A DNA stretch of 64,000 bases from Castellaniella sp034674885 (GTDB taxonomy: Bacteria > Pseudomonadota > Gammaproteobacteria > Burkholderiales > Burkholderiaceae_B). The stretch is taken from NCBI RefSeq assembly GCF_034674885.1, contig NZ_JAUCDS010000007.1:56402-120401 (forward strand), read 5' to 3'. Below, piece by piece: positions 54,158-63,246 of the stretch. Under the pieces are notes generated by a model. The model was not told the DNA's origin. It searched no databases and saw only the letters and a program-made list of their open reading frames with translations. How positions within the stretch are numbered: the stretch's first letter is position 1; each line of letters opens with the position of its first letter. A program made the position numbers and the translations under genes.

Positions 54158-57100
54158 TCAGCAGAAATCCCGGGATTCAGGATCCAGCCCGGACAGGGCC
54201 TGCGCCAGCAGGTCGCTGCGATCCACCAACCGTCTGGCGATCAGGTGATGGACGCTGCCGTCGGTCTGCCAGATGCCGTAGACGGCCAGCAAAGGCGCGC
54301 CCAGGGCCTCGCGGCGGTACTGTTTGAAGATGTCCGGCCAGAGGATGACGTTGACCGGCCCGGTTTCGTCTTCCAGGGTCATGAAGACCACGCCTTTGGC
54401 GGTCTGCGGGCGCTGGCGCACGGTGACCAGGCCGCAGGCGCGAGCCAACTGGCGGTTGCGCAGATCCGCCAGCTGGGCGGCGGACAAGAGGCGATCCGCC
54501 TGCAGGCGTTCGCGCAGCAGGGCGACGGGATGGCGACCCAGCGTCAAGCCCAGGGCGCGATAATCGGTGGCGATGGCCTGCCCTTCCGTGGGGCGCGGCA
54601 AGACAGGATCGGCGTCGTCCCGGGCGGTGCCGCGCAACAGGTCACGATCCGGCACGGCGGCGGCTGCCTGCCACAAGGCTGCGCGGCGGTTGTCGCCAGC
54701 CAGCGCGCTCAGGGCGTTCGCCTGCGCTAGCACCTGCAGGTCATGGCGATCCAGTTGCGCCCGATGCGCCAGGTCGGCCACATCCGCAAATGGTTGCCCG
54801 GATCGGGCCCGGGCGATGCGTTCGGCTGCAGGCTGTCGCATGCCCGTGATGCGGGAAAAACCCAGGCGCACGGCGGTTGAAGCCGCGACGGCGGATCGCG
54901 CCGAAGCGATGGGCGGCATGCCCTGCGGCCGCGCATCTTCCAGCGTGCTGTCCCACTGGCTGACGGCCACGTCGACCGGCAGCACGATGACCCCGCGCCG
55001 GCGGGCATCCTGCACCAGTTGCGCGGGGGTATAGAAGCCCATGGGCTGGCTATTGAGCAGGGCCGTCAGGAAGACGGCCGGCTCGTGGCAGCGCAGCCAG
55101 GCGCTGGCATAGGCCAGCAAGGCGAAGCTGGCGGCATGGCTTTCGGGAAAGCCATATTCGCCGAACCCCCGGATCTGGGCGAAGATATCCTCGGCAAAGG
55201 CCGGGTCGTACCCATTGGCCAGCATGCCGCCGACCAGACGATCATGGTGGATGTCGATATTGCCGTGCCGCTTCCAGGCGGCCATGGCGCGGCGCAACTG
55301 ATCGGCCTCGCCGGCGGAATAGCCGGCGGCCAGCATGGCGACCTGCATGACCTGTTCCTGGAAGATCGGCACCCCCAGGGTGCGCGCCAGCGCCTCTGCC
55401 AGGGCTGCCGAAGGAAAGGTGACGGGTTCCTGTTTGTTGCGGCGGCGCAGATAGGGGTGGACCATGCCGCCTTGCATGGGGCCGGGACGCACGATGGCGA
55501 TCTCGATCACCAGGTCGTAGAAGCACTGCGGGCGCAGGCGCGGCAACATGGCCATCTGGGCGCGGGATTCGACCTGGAACACGCCGATGGCGTCGCCTCG
55601 GCACAGCATGTCGTAGGTCGCGGGATCTTCCGGCGGGATGTCCTGCAGGCCGAACGGCCGCCCCCGTTTCGCCGACATCAGGTTCAGGGCGCGATGCAGC
55701 ATGCTCAACATGCCCAGGGCCAGGATGTCGATCTTCAGCAGCCCCAGGGCCTCGATGTCGTCCTTGTCCCACTGGATGACGGTGCGACCTTCCATGGCGG
55801 CATTTTCCACCGGCACCAAGCGGGTCAGCGGCCCCCGGCTGATGACGAAACCACCGGAATGCTGCGACAGATGGCGCGGATACCCCAGCAACTGGGTAGC
55901 CAATGCCGCCCACTGTCGGTGCCGCCGGGCCTGCGCCGACAGATCGGCCGTGTCACGGATGGCTGCGCCTGTTTCCGTGCCTGGACCGGTGCTCTCTCCC
56001 ACGTCCAACCCGACGTCGATCAGGCGCTGCAGGAAATCCCCATGGCCGTCGAAGCGCCGATAACGGCGGGTCACGTCGTCGATCACGTCGAGCGACACGC
56101 CCAGCGCCTTGCCCGCATCCCGCAAGGCGCCGCGTGTGCGATACGTGGCCACTGCCGCCGTCAGCGCGGCGCGATGCCGGCCGTATTTTTGGTAGAGATA
56201 CTGCATGACTTCTTCGCGGCGCTGATGCTCGAAATCCACATCGATGTCGGGCGGCTCGTTGCGTTCCTTGCTGATGAAACGCTCGAACAGCAGCTTGGAT
56301 CGCGCCGGATCGACCTCGGTGATGCCCAGGCAATAGCACACGGCCGAGTTGGCGGCGGACCCCCGCCCCTGGCACAGGATGTCGCGCGACCGCGCGTACT
56401 GGACGACGTCGTAGACCGTCAGGAAATAAGGCTCGTAGCGCAGTTCCGCAATCAGCTGCAGTTCGTGTTCGATCTGCCTCAGGATATCGGGTGGAATCCC
56501 CTGGGGAAAGCGACGCTGCGCGCCTTTCAGGGTTTCCTGGCGCAGATGGGTGGCGGGGCTGAGGCCGGCCGGCACCAGTTCTTCGGGATATTCGTAGCGC
56601 AGCTGATCCAGCGAAAAATGACAGCCCTGCGCCAGGCGCACGGTTTCTGCCAAGGCCTCGGCTGGATACAGCCTGCCCAGGCGCAGGCGGCTGCGCAGGT
56701 GGCGTTCGGCATTGGGCTGCAGGGCATAGCCGCAGTCATGCACGGTCTTGCCCAGGCGGATGGCGGTCAGCAGGTCCTGCAGCGGCTTGCGCGACCGCGC
56801 GTGCATCAGCGGCCAGCCAGTGGCTACCAGGGGCACGTCGTGCCGCGCCGCCGCGCGCGCGACCCGTCCGCGATGGATGTCGTCCAGCGCCTGGGCGTGC
56901 AAGGTCAGCGCCACCCGCAAAGCGGCGCCGAACGCGGTCCTGGCCCAGCGTATCTGTTCATCCAGCACCGCCTCGTCGGCGGGATAGTCCGGCGACAGGA
57001 TGATCCAGCAGCCGGGCAGGCCGCGCAGGTGCGCGGGCGACGGGCTAGCCGGCCGCAGCCCCGAATCGCCGGCTTGTGGAGCGGCAGGCTGATCGCCGGA

Positions 57101-57586
57101 AGGCGCGTCCGCATCAGTCTGCGGCGCCGGCTGGAAAAGCGGCGGTGCCTGGACGGCTGCCGATGGGCTCAGGTCCTGGCGCATCAGGCAGTAGCGGCCT
57201 TTGGGGCTGCGCCGGCGCGCCAGCGAGATCAGCTCGCACAGATTGCCGTAGCCATCGCGATGTCGAGCCAAGGCGGTGATCGTCAACGGAGTGCAGGGTG
57301 CCTCGGACGGGGCGCCGAGACGGGCCGGGGTCGCAGCATCCGGACTCGGGGATTCGTCCGATCCGGACAAGCGGAAGGTCGCCCCGACAATCAACGGCAG
57401 GCCGATCTGCCGGGCGGCGACATGCGCCCGCACGACGCCGGCCAGCGAGCATTCGTCGGTGATCGCCAGCGCTGCATAGCCCAGCTTCGCAGCGCGATCG
57501 ACCAGTTCTTCGGCCGTGGACGCCCCGGTCAGAAAGGAAAAATTGCTGGCGCACTGCAATTCCGCGTAGTCGGGCAGGGTTGCCAT
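54158..57586 (-). CDS. dnaE2: Error-prone DNA polymerase (DnaE2/ImuC)
   Basis: Protein of 1142 residues from the ATG at 57586, two bases after the imuB stop. The PHP domain starts at ELQCASNFSFLTGASTAEEL; the catalytic site PPDIDVDFEHQRREEVMQY (~residue 445) holds the acidic triad; the C-terminus has the OB-fold strand GVVFMTLEDETGPVNVILWP. Compared with DnaE1 it lacks the beta-clamp and tau parts. It does lesion bypass with ImuA and ImuB. Last gene of the LexA-controlled operon. Confidence 0.95.
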   Translation of the reverse strand: MATLPDYAELQCASNFSFLTGASTAEELVDRAAKLGYAALAITDECSLAGVVRAHVAARQIGLPLIVGATFRLSGSDESPSPDAATPARLGAPSEAPCTPLTITALARHRDGYGNLCELISLARRRSPKGRYCLMRQDLSPSAAVQAPPLFQPAPQTDADAPSGDQPAAPQAGDSGLRPASPSPAHLRGLPGCWIILSPDYPADEAVLDEQIRWARTAFGAALRVALTLHAQALDDIHRGRVARAAARHDVPLVATGWPLMHARSRKPLQDLLTAIRLGKTVHDCGYALQPNAERHLRSRLRLGRLYPAEALAETVRLAQGCHFSLDQLRYEYPEELVPAGLSPATHLRQETLKGAQRRFPQGIPPDILRQIEHELQLIAELRYEPYFLTVYDVVQYARSRDILCQGRGSAANSAVCYCLGITEVDPARSKLLFERFISKERNEPPDIDVDFEHQRREEVMQYLYQKYGRHRAALTAAVATYRTRGALRDAGKALGVSLDVIDDVTRRYRRFDGHGDFLQRLIDVGLDVGESTGPGTETGAAIRDTADLSAQARRHRQWAALATQLLGYPRHLSQHSGGFVISRGPLTRLVPVENAAMEGRTVIQWDKDDIEALGLLKIDILALGMLSMLHRALNLMSAKRGRPFGLQDIPPEDPATYDMLCRGDAIGVFQVESRAQMAMLPRLRPQCFYDLVIEIAIVRPGPMQGGMVHPYLRRRNKQEPVTFPSAALAEALARTLGVPIFQEQVMQVAMLAAGYSAGEADQLRRAMAAWKRHGNIDIHHDRLVGGMLANGYDPAFAEDIFAQIRGFGEYGFPESHAASFALLAYASAWLRCHEPAVFLTALLNSQPMGFYTPAQLVQDARRRGVIVLPVDVAVSQWDSTLEDARPQGMPPIASARSAVAASTAVRLGFSRITGMRQPAAERIARARSGQPFADVADLAHRAQLDRHDLQVLAQANALSALAGDNRRAALWQAAAAVPDRDLLRGTARDDADPVLPRPTEGQAIATDYRALGLTLGRHPVALLRERLQADRLLSAAQLADLRNRQLARACGLVTVRQRPQTAKGVVFMTLEDETGPVNVILWPDIFKQYRREALGAPLLAVYGIWQTDGSVHHLIARRLVDRSDLLAQALSGLDPESRDFC

Positions 57587-57588
57587 GA

Positions 57589-58872
57589 TCAGCCGAACAG
57601 CCCGTGCAGGAACCATTGCGGGCCGGCACCGGATCGGAAGATCCAGTAGCAGGCTCCCGATTCGTCTTCCGCCACGAAGTAGTCGCGCACGACCGGGCGC
57701 CCATCATGCCAGCCACAATCCAGCCGTTCGGCCGGTGACACCAGGCGCAGCGGCGTGCCATGAAAAGGCCGATGTCCCTGCAACGCCAAAGGCACGGGCG
57801 CGTCCAGCAGCCAGGCGGGACGCGGCAGCGTTGCCGCCTGCCCGCCCGGCAACTTTCGACCCAACGGCGTCCAGCGGGCCGCCCGTTCGGGCCGATGGTC
57901 GGCCAACGGCGCGGGCACCAGCAGGTTATCCGCGCCCAGACGGGCCGCCAGCACAGCCAGCAACTGGGCGTGATCCTGCGGCGTGCCGCCGGGTTCCGGG
58001 AACAGTTCCAGGCTGGGCGCCTGCGCGTCCTGGAACCGAGTGGCGCGCAGGCGTATGGCGATCGCGGACGCAGGCAGCACCAGGCGTGCCAGGTGCTCTT
58101 GCACCAGGCGCGTCAGGATGGCAGGGTCGTGCGCGGGCGTGCCCAGGATGATCGGCACGAGCGTGGCATCGCCCGCCGGCAGGCGATCTGCCGGCAAGGC
58201 GCGGTGCGGGCGGCGTTCGTGCGCCAGCAGCAGCGTGAATGCGGCGACATCCTGCCGGCGGCTGACCAACCAGCCGCACAGCTGCAGAATCAGGCGCTGC
58301 GCCGCCCACTGCAGGGCGGGCGCGTGTTCGATATGGTCGGGCAATTCCAGGGCCTGATCGAATTCGGGGGGCGGTTCCAGGCGGGGATACGGCACGACGC
58401 CGGCGTCCCCCAGCCGATCCAGCCAATCCAGCAGCGCCGGCCCGCAGCGTTTCTTCAGCCCCGTGCGGGGCAGCCGCTGCAGATCGGCCAGGGTGTCGCA
58501 CCCCAGGTCGCGGAACCAGTCGGCAAAGGGCCGCGCAGGCGGCGCCACGGCCAGGGGGATCCGGGCCTGTGCCCGCCGCAGGGAACGCGGCGTCAGGGCG
58601 TTGCCGCCGCGCCCGTTGCGCGCCAGCATCCAGGCGGACGCCCAGGACTCCGCCACCGACACGGTCGCCGGGTCACCCTGGAACGCAAGCAGCACCCGGC
58701 GCACCTGCGTTCGCAAGGCGCCGATTCCGCCGAACAGCCGCACGCTGGCCGTGACGTCCATCAGGATGACGGATTCGGGCGCCAGCGCCAGGTCAGGCGT
58801 GAAGCGCAGCAGCGCGCAGGCGAGCGGCTGCAGCAGGGTCGAAGGCGGGGATACGCCGATCCAGACGGACAT
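57589..58872 (-). CDS. imuB: Y-family polymerase-like protein ImuB
   Basis: Protein of 427 residues from MSVWIGVSPP, which places the family start (WIGV) at the N-terminus; the upstream frame of 50 residues overlaps imuA. The palm segment VILMDVTASVRLFGG has only one of the catalytic acidic residues, as expected for the inactive ImuB, which serves as the clamp-binding scaffold for ImuC. It overlaps the end of imuA by 80 bases. Confidence 0.9.
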   Translation of the reverse strand: MSVWIGVSPPSTLLQPLACALLRFTPDLALAPESVILMDVTASVRLFGGIGALRTQVRRVLLAFQGDPATVSVAESWASAWMLARNGRGGNALTPRSLRRAQARIPLAVAPPARPFADWFRDLGCDTLADLQRLPRTGLKKRCGPALLDWLDRLGDAGVVPYPRLEPPPEFDQALELPDHIEHAPALQWAAQRLILQLCGWLVSRRQDVAAFTLLLAHERRPHRALPADRLPAGDATLVPIILGTPAHDPAILTRLVQEHLARLVLPASAIAIRLRATRFQDAQAPSLELFPEPGGTPQDHAQLLAVLAARLGADNLLVPAPLADHRPERAARWTPLGRKLPGGQAATLPRPAWLLDAPVPLALQGHRPFHGTPLRLVSPAERLDCGWHDGRPVVRDYFVAEDESGACYWIFRSGAGPQWFLHGLFG

Positions 58873-59521
58873 GATGGTCAAGCAAGACAGGAGACGGCGC
58901 CAGGGGCACGAACAGCGGTTCATCGCACCGGGGACCCCGGCGTTTGACGAACACGACCTGCACGCCGCCGCGCGCCGGCGCCAGAAGCAGGCGCAAGGGT
59001 GCGGGCGAAGACTGATCCGCATCGCGGGACGAGCGGAACATGAAGAACAGGGCAGGCCCGGCCTGGGCAGCCAGGTTCAGGCGCCGCAAGGCGGCCGGGC
59101 GGATGGGGGCGTCGGACCACAGCAGTACCAGCCGACAGGTGCCCGCCTGCAGCGCCTGTTCGGCGGCCCAGCAGGCATCGGCCTGGCGCGCCGCCCGCAG
59201 CAGCAGGATGCGATCCGGATCCACCCCCCACCAGGACAGGGCCAGGGGCTGCAGCACGTGCGGCGGCTGGATCAGCAGCACCGACCGCCGGGCCGGCCCT
59301 ACGGACTGCCGCAGCACCGGCAGCAGCAGACGCAATTCCCCGATGCCCGGCCGAGGCAGCATCAGTTCGGTCAGGCTACCGACCGGCCAACCCCCGCCGG
59401 GCAATTCCGGCGACAGCGCCGCATGCCCGGTATCAACGCACACCGCCCCGCCCCGCGCCAGCTGCGAGGCCCGCCACAAGGACGGATGGATGGTTTCGGG
59501 ACGGACAGGCAGGGCGGGCAT
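58793..59521 (-). CDS. imuA: SOS mutagenesis protein ImuA
   Basis: Protein of 242 residues with a RecA-like core (GGGWPVGSLTELMLPRPGIG at residues ~43-62, then RRSVLLIQPPHVLQPLALSW and RLVLLWSDAPIRP). The first gene of the imuA-imuB-dnaE2 cassette, needed for damage-induced mutagenesis. A LexA box lies 24-39 bases before its ATG. Confidence 0.9.
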   Translation of the reverse strand: MPALPVRPETIHPSLWRASQLARGGAVCVDTGHAALSPELPGGGWPVGSLTELMLPRPGIGELRLLLPVLRQSVGPARRSVLLIQPPHVLQPLALSWWGVDPDRILLLRAARQADACWAAEQALQAGTCRLVLLWSDAPIRPAALRRLNLAAQAGPALFFMFRSSRDADQSSPAPLRLLLAPARGGVQVVFVKRRGPRCDEPLFVPLAPSPVLLDHHVRLDRRIPAFDPAAAARLRAAALHA

Positions 59522-59544
59522 GGCGAGGAAGGTGCTTTTGTTTG

Positions 59545-59560
59545 CTGTATAAATATACAG
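59545..59560 (-). promoter_or_regulatory. LexA (SOS) box of imuA-imuB-dnaE2
   Basis: CTGTATAAATATACAG has the form CTGT-N8-ACAG with an AT-rich centre, a consensus LexA operator. It stands 24 bases before the imuA start; its centre (TATATT/TATACA on the minus strand) can double as the -10 box. Confidence 0.9.
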
Positions 59561-59595
59561 TAAATCTGCACCCTACCTCCATCCATACCCAAAAG

Positions 59596-59634
59596 CCGAA
59601 CCCCCTGTTTGCCAGAGACAAACAGGGGGTTCGG
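59596..59634 (-). terminator. Rho-independent terminator of ssb
   Basis: CCGAACCCCCTGTTTG pairs perfectly with its complement on the other side of a short loop (16-base stem), followed on the minus strand by CTTTTGGG. It lies 20 bases after the ssb stop codon. Confidence 0.85.
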
Positions 59635-59654
59635 CGGACGAAGCGAATCGGGCC

Positions 59655-60137
59655 TTAGAACGGAATATCGTCGTCCATGTCCGCCAGGTTGCTGGCGGGC
59701 GCAGCCGCCGGGGCGGCGGGGCGCTGCTGCTGCGGGGCGCGGCGGGCAGGGGCCTGCGAGAAACCGCCCGAATCGCCGCCAGCCGGGGCGTCGCCGCCCT
59801 CGCGCCCGCCCAGCATCTGCATCTGGTCGGCAACGATTTCGGTGCTGTAGCGGTCGGCGCCGGTTTCCTTGTCCTGCCATTTGCGGGTCTTCAGGCGGCC
59901 TTCGACGTAGACGGAACGGCCCTTGCGCAGGTATTCGCCGGCGATTTCGGCCAGGCGGTTATAGAACACCACGCGGTGCCATTCGGTTTCCTCGCGGCGT
60001 TCGCCGCTGGCTTTGTCCTTCCATTGGCTGGTGGTGGCGATGGATACGTTGCAGATGGCGGCGCCGTCGGGGCTGTAGCGGACCTCCGGGTCGCGCCCCA
60101 GGTTGCCGACGAGAATGACTTTGTTGACTGAGGCCAT
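59655..60137 (-). CDS. ssb: Single-stranded DNA-binding protein
   Basis: Protein of 160 residues. The start MASVNKVILVGNLGRDPEVR is the canonical one; the frame is open 22 codons further but without family similarity. The OB-fold has SIATTSQWKDKASGER, EWHRVVFYNRLAEI and GRSVYVEGRLKTRKWQDK; a Gly/Ala/Gln linker leads to the C-terminal tip DMDDDIPF, which binds partner proteins. Neighbouring the SOS cassette is fitting but it has its own terminator. Confidence 0.96.
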   Translation of the reverse strand: MASVNKVILVGNLGRDPEVRYSPDGAAICNVSIATTSQWKDKASGERREETEWHRVVFYNRLAEIAGEYLRKGRSVYVEGRLKTRKWQDKETGADRYSTEIVADQMQMLGGREGGDAPAGGDSGGFSQAPARRAPQQQRPAAPAAAPASNLADMDDDIPF

Positions 60138-60463
60138 GGTGGGAATCCTGTTATAGAACGATGTGGCTGCCATTATCGGGGATATGCGGCCCCGGCATGC
60201 CATCGAATCGGGTCAAATGGACATTATCGCCCAGCCGGGATTACCCCGACAAGACGCAGGGCCACCCCCTGGGCGGGCCGCGCCCGCACGACATTTCCGG
60301 GCGGCGGCGCAACGGCCAACCGGCCCCTGCCCGGATATCCCTTGTGCCATATCAAGAAAGTTGCGCGATTGCGCATGCGGGTAATTCTCGATGCCCAAAC
60401 ACTACGGTTCAAACAGCGTTTCGTGCTATGTTCTCGCAGATTCACGCATCACGCGAGGTGAAA
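60138..60463. other. Divergent regulatory gap between ssb and dppA
   Basis: No gene is supported in these 326 bases. They must hold the ssb and dppA promoters, but I could not fix a convincing -35/-10 pair. A possible -10 for dppA is TATGTT near 60427. Confidence 0.3.
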
Positions 60464-62062
60464 ATGATGATTTCCAAACGCACCCTGGGTCTGTCCCTGA
60501 TTTCCATGGCCCTGGCAGCCGGCTCCGTACAGGCAGCCTCTACCTACGTCTACTGCTCCGAAGGCTCGCCCGAAGGCTTCAACGCGGCGTTCTTCACGTC
60601 CGGAACGACCAACGACGCCACGCACCCGATCTTCGATCGCCTGGTTGAGTTCAAGGCCGGCACCACGGAAATCATCCCGGGCCTGGCGCAGTCCTGGGAC
60701 GTCAGCGAAGACGGCAAGACCTATACCTTCCACCTGCGCAAGGGCGTGAAATTCCACTCCAACAAGCTCTTCAAGCCCACCCGCGACTTCAACGCGGACG
60801 ACGTGCTGTTTTCCTTCCTGCGCCAGAAAGACGCCAACCACCCGTACCATAAGGTCTCCAACGGCGCGTACCAGTACTTCGCCGGCATGGGCATGGACAA
60901 ACTGATCGACAAGATCGAAAAAGTCGACGACTCCACCGTGCGTTTCGTGCTGACGCGCCCCGAGGCGCCCTTCATTGCCAACCTGGGCATGGATTTCGCG
61001 TCCATCCAGTCGGCTGAATACGCCGACGCCATGATGAAGGCCAACACCCCGACCAAGGTCGACACCGACCCCATCGGCACCGGGCCGTTCGAATTCGTCA
61101 CCTACCAGAAAGACGCCCGCATCCTGTACAAGGCCAACACGGCGTACTGGGGCGACAAGGCCAAGGTCGACCGCCTGGTCTTCGCCATCACGCCAGACGC
61201 CTCCGTGCGCTATGCCAAGCTACAGAAAGACGAATGCCAGTCCATGCCCTACCCCAACCCGGCCGACCTGGAATCCATCCGCCAGAACAAGGACATCCAG
61301 CTGCTGGAACAGGCCGGCCTGAACGTGGGCTACCTGTCGTTCAACACGGAAAAGAAACCCTTCACCGACGTGAAGGTGCGCCAGGCCCTGTCCATGGCGA
61401 TCGACAAGCCCGCCATCATCAAGGCGGTCTTCCAGGGCGCCGGACAGCCGGCGAAGAACCTGCTGCCACCCACCATGTGGAGCTACAACGACGCCGTGCA
61501 GGACTGGCCGCACGACGTGGCCAAGGCCAAGGCACTGCTGGCCGAAGCCGGCTACCCCAACGGGTTTGAAACCGACCTGTGGGCCATGCCCGTGCAGCGT
61601 TCCTACAACCCGAACGCCCGCCGCATGGCCGAAATGATCCAGGCCGACTGGGCAAAGATCGGCGTCAAGGCGAAAATCGTGTCCTACGAATGGGGCGAAT
61701 ACCTGAAGCGCACCAAGAACGGCGAACACCAGACCATGCTGATCGGCTGGACGGGCGACAACGGCGACCCGGACAACTTCCTGGCCACGCTGTTCAGCTG
61801 CGCTGCCGTGCAGAACGGGTCGAACTATTCGCGCTGGTGCTACAAGCCCTTCGAAGACCTGATCCAGCCGGCACGCACCACGTCCGACCACGCCAAACGG
61901 GTCGAACTGTACAAACAGGCCCAGGTCGTCATGCATGAACAGGCGCCCGCCGTCATGATTGCCCATTCCACGGTGTTCGAGCCGCTGCGCAAGAACGTGA
62001 AGGGCTATACCGTGTCCCCCGTGGGCCGGCACATCTTCGACCACGTCAGTCTCGGCAAATAA
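60464..62062 (+). CDS. dppA: Dipeptide ABC transporter, periplasmic binding protein
   Basis: Protein of 532 residues with GAGGTG before two adjacent ATGs. A signal peptide (MMISKRTLGLSLISMALAAG, cut near QAA) precedes the SBP_bac_5 fold: YCSEGSPEGFNAAFFTSGTT is almost the E. coli DppA start, and the late NYSRWCYKPFEDLIQPAR holds the second Cys of the known disulfide. It binds dipeptides (and in enterics heme/ALA). dppB and dppC follow. Confidence 0.94.
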   Translation: MMISKRTLGLSLISMALAAGSVQAASTYVYCSEGSPEGFNAAFFTSGTTNDATHPIFDRLVEFKAGTTEIIPGLAQSWDVSEDGKTYTFHLRKGVKFHSNKLFKPTRDFNADDVLFSFLRQKDANHPYHKVSNGAYQYFAGMGMDKLIDKIEKVDDSTVRFVLTRPEAPFIANLGMDFASIQSAEYADAMMKANTPTKVDTDPIGTGPFEFVTYQKDARILYKANTAYWGDKAKVDRLVFAITPDASVRYAKLQKDECQSMPYPNPADLESIRQNKDIQLLEQAGLNVGYLSFNTEKKPFTDVKVRQALSMAIDKPAIIKAVFQGAGQPAKNLLPPTMWSYNDAVQDWPHDVAKAKALLAEAGYPNGFETDLWAMPVQRSYNPNARRMAEMIQADWAKIGVKAKIVSYEWGEYLKRTKNGEHQTMLIGWTGDNGDPDNFLATLFSCAAVQNGSNYSRWCYKPFEDLIQPARTTSDHAKRVELYKQAQVVMHEQAPAVMIAHSTVFEPLRKNVKGYTVSPVGRHIFDHVSLGK

Positions 62063-62214
62063 GCCCTGATCGGGTTTCGGCGCACCCCGCCGGAACCCGA
62101 CAGACGACATTTTCCTACCTTTCGCGCTCGGCCCTGATCTGACCCACTGCGGACACCAGGGCCGATCCCACAGGGTCGCCGCTACGGCAGGCGATTAGCG
62201 GGCTTCACAGCACC

Positions 62215-63246
62215 ATGTTTTCTTTCATTTTCAAACGCGTCGGGCTGGCGATACCGACGTTCATCGGCATCACCTTGCTGACGTTCGCCTTCATCCACCT
62301 GATCCCTGGCGACCCCGTGCTGATCATGGCCGGCGAACGGGGGCTGTCCCCCGAACAGCATGCCGCCATGATGACGCAGCTGGGTCTGGACCAGCCGCTG
62401 GTCACGCAGTATTTCCACTACATCTGGAACGTGCTGCACGGCGACCTGGGCACGTCCCTGACGACCCGCGAGGCGGTCTGGTCGGAGTTCGTACCGCGTT
62501 TCCAGGCGACCCTGGAACTGAGCATCATCGCCATGTTCATCGCCCTGGCAATCGGCATCCCAGTGGGCGTGCTGGCCGCCGTCAAGCGCGGATCCTGGTT
62601 CGATCACATGTCGATCACCGCCGCCCTGACCGGTTATTCCATGCCGGTGTTCTGGTGGGGCCTGATGCTGATCATGCTGGTGTCGGTCCAGTGGGACCTG
62701 ATGCCGGTGTCCGGACGGGTCAGCGCATCGCTGTTCCTGGACCCCAGCGACCCGCTGACCGGATTCATGCTGATCGACACCCTGTTGTTCGGCGAGGCCG
62801 GCGATTTCTGGGACGCCCTGCATCACATCCTGCTGCCGGCCTTCGTGCTGGGCACCATCCCCCTGGCGGTGATCGTGCGCATGACGCGCTCGTCCATGCT
62901 GGAAGTGCTGAACGAAGACTACATCCGCACCGCCCGGGCCAAGGGCCTGTCGCGGCTGCGGGTGGTGATCGTGCACGCCCTGCGCAATGCGCTGCTGCCG
63001 GTCCTCACCGTGATCGGCCTGCAGGTGGGGGTGCTGATGGTCGGCGCCATCCTGACCGAAACCATCTTCTCCTGGCCCGGGGTCGGCCGCTGGCTGATCC
63101 ACGGGCTGGAACAACGCGACTACCCGGTCGTGCAGGGCGGCGTGCTGATCGTGGCCACCCTGATCATCCTGGTGAACATGTGCGTGGACATCCTGTATGG
63201 CCTGGCCGACCCGCGGATCCGCCAGCAAAAGGGGCGCAGCAAATGA
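62215..63246 (+). CDS. dppB: Dipeptide ABC transporter permease DppB
   Basis: Protein of 343 residues with six helices; the BPD_transp_1 loop FVLGTIPLAVIVRMTRSSML followed by YIRTARAKGLSRLRVVIVHA (EAA motif) is typical. 152 bases separate it from dppA; the dppC start codon overlaps its stop by 4 bases. Confidence 0.94.
   Translation: MFSFIFKRVGLAIPTFIGITLLTFAFIHLIPGDPVLIMAGERGLSPEQHAAMMTQLGLDQPLVTQYFHYIWNVLHGDLGTSLTTREAVWSEFVPRFQATLELSIIAMFIALAIGIPVGVLAAVKRGSWFDHMSITAALTGYSMPVFWWGLMLIMLVSVQWDLMPVSGRVSASLFLDPSDPLTGFMLIDTLLFGEAGDFWDALHHILLPAFVLGTIPLAVIVRMTRSSMLEVLNEDYIRTARAKGLSRLRVVIVHALRNALLPVLTVIGLQVGVLMVGAILTETIFSWPGVGRWLIHGLEQRDYPVVQGGVLIVATLIILVNMCVDILYGLADPRIRQQKGRSK

Noticed and set aside
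55019..57649. An 876-residue open frame opposite dnaE2
   Set aside because: It is a GC-driven shadow of dnaE2; the minus strand has all polymerase motifs.
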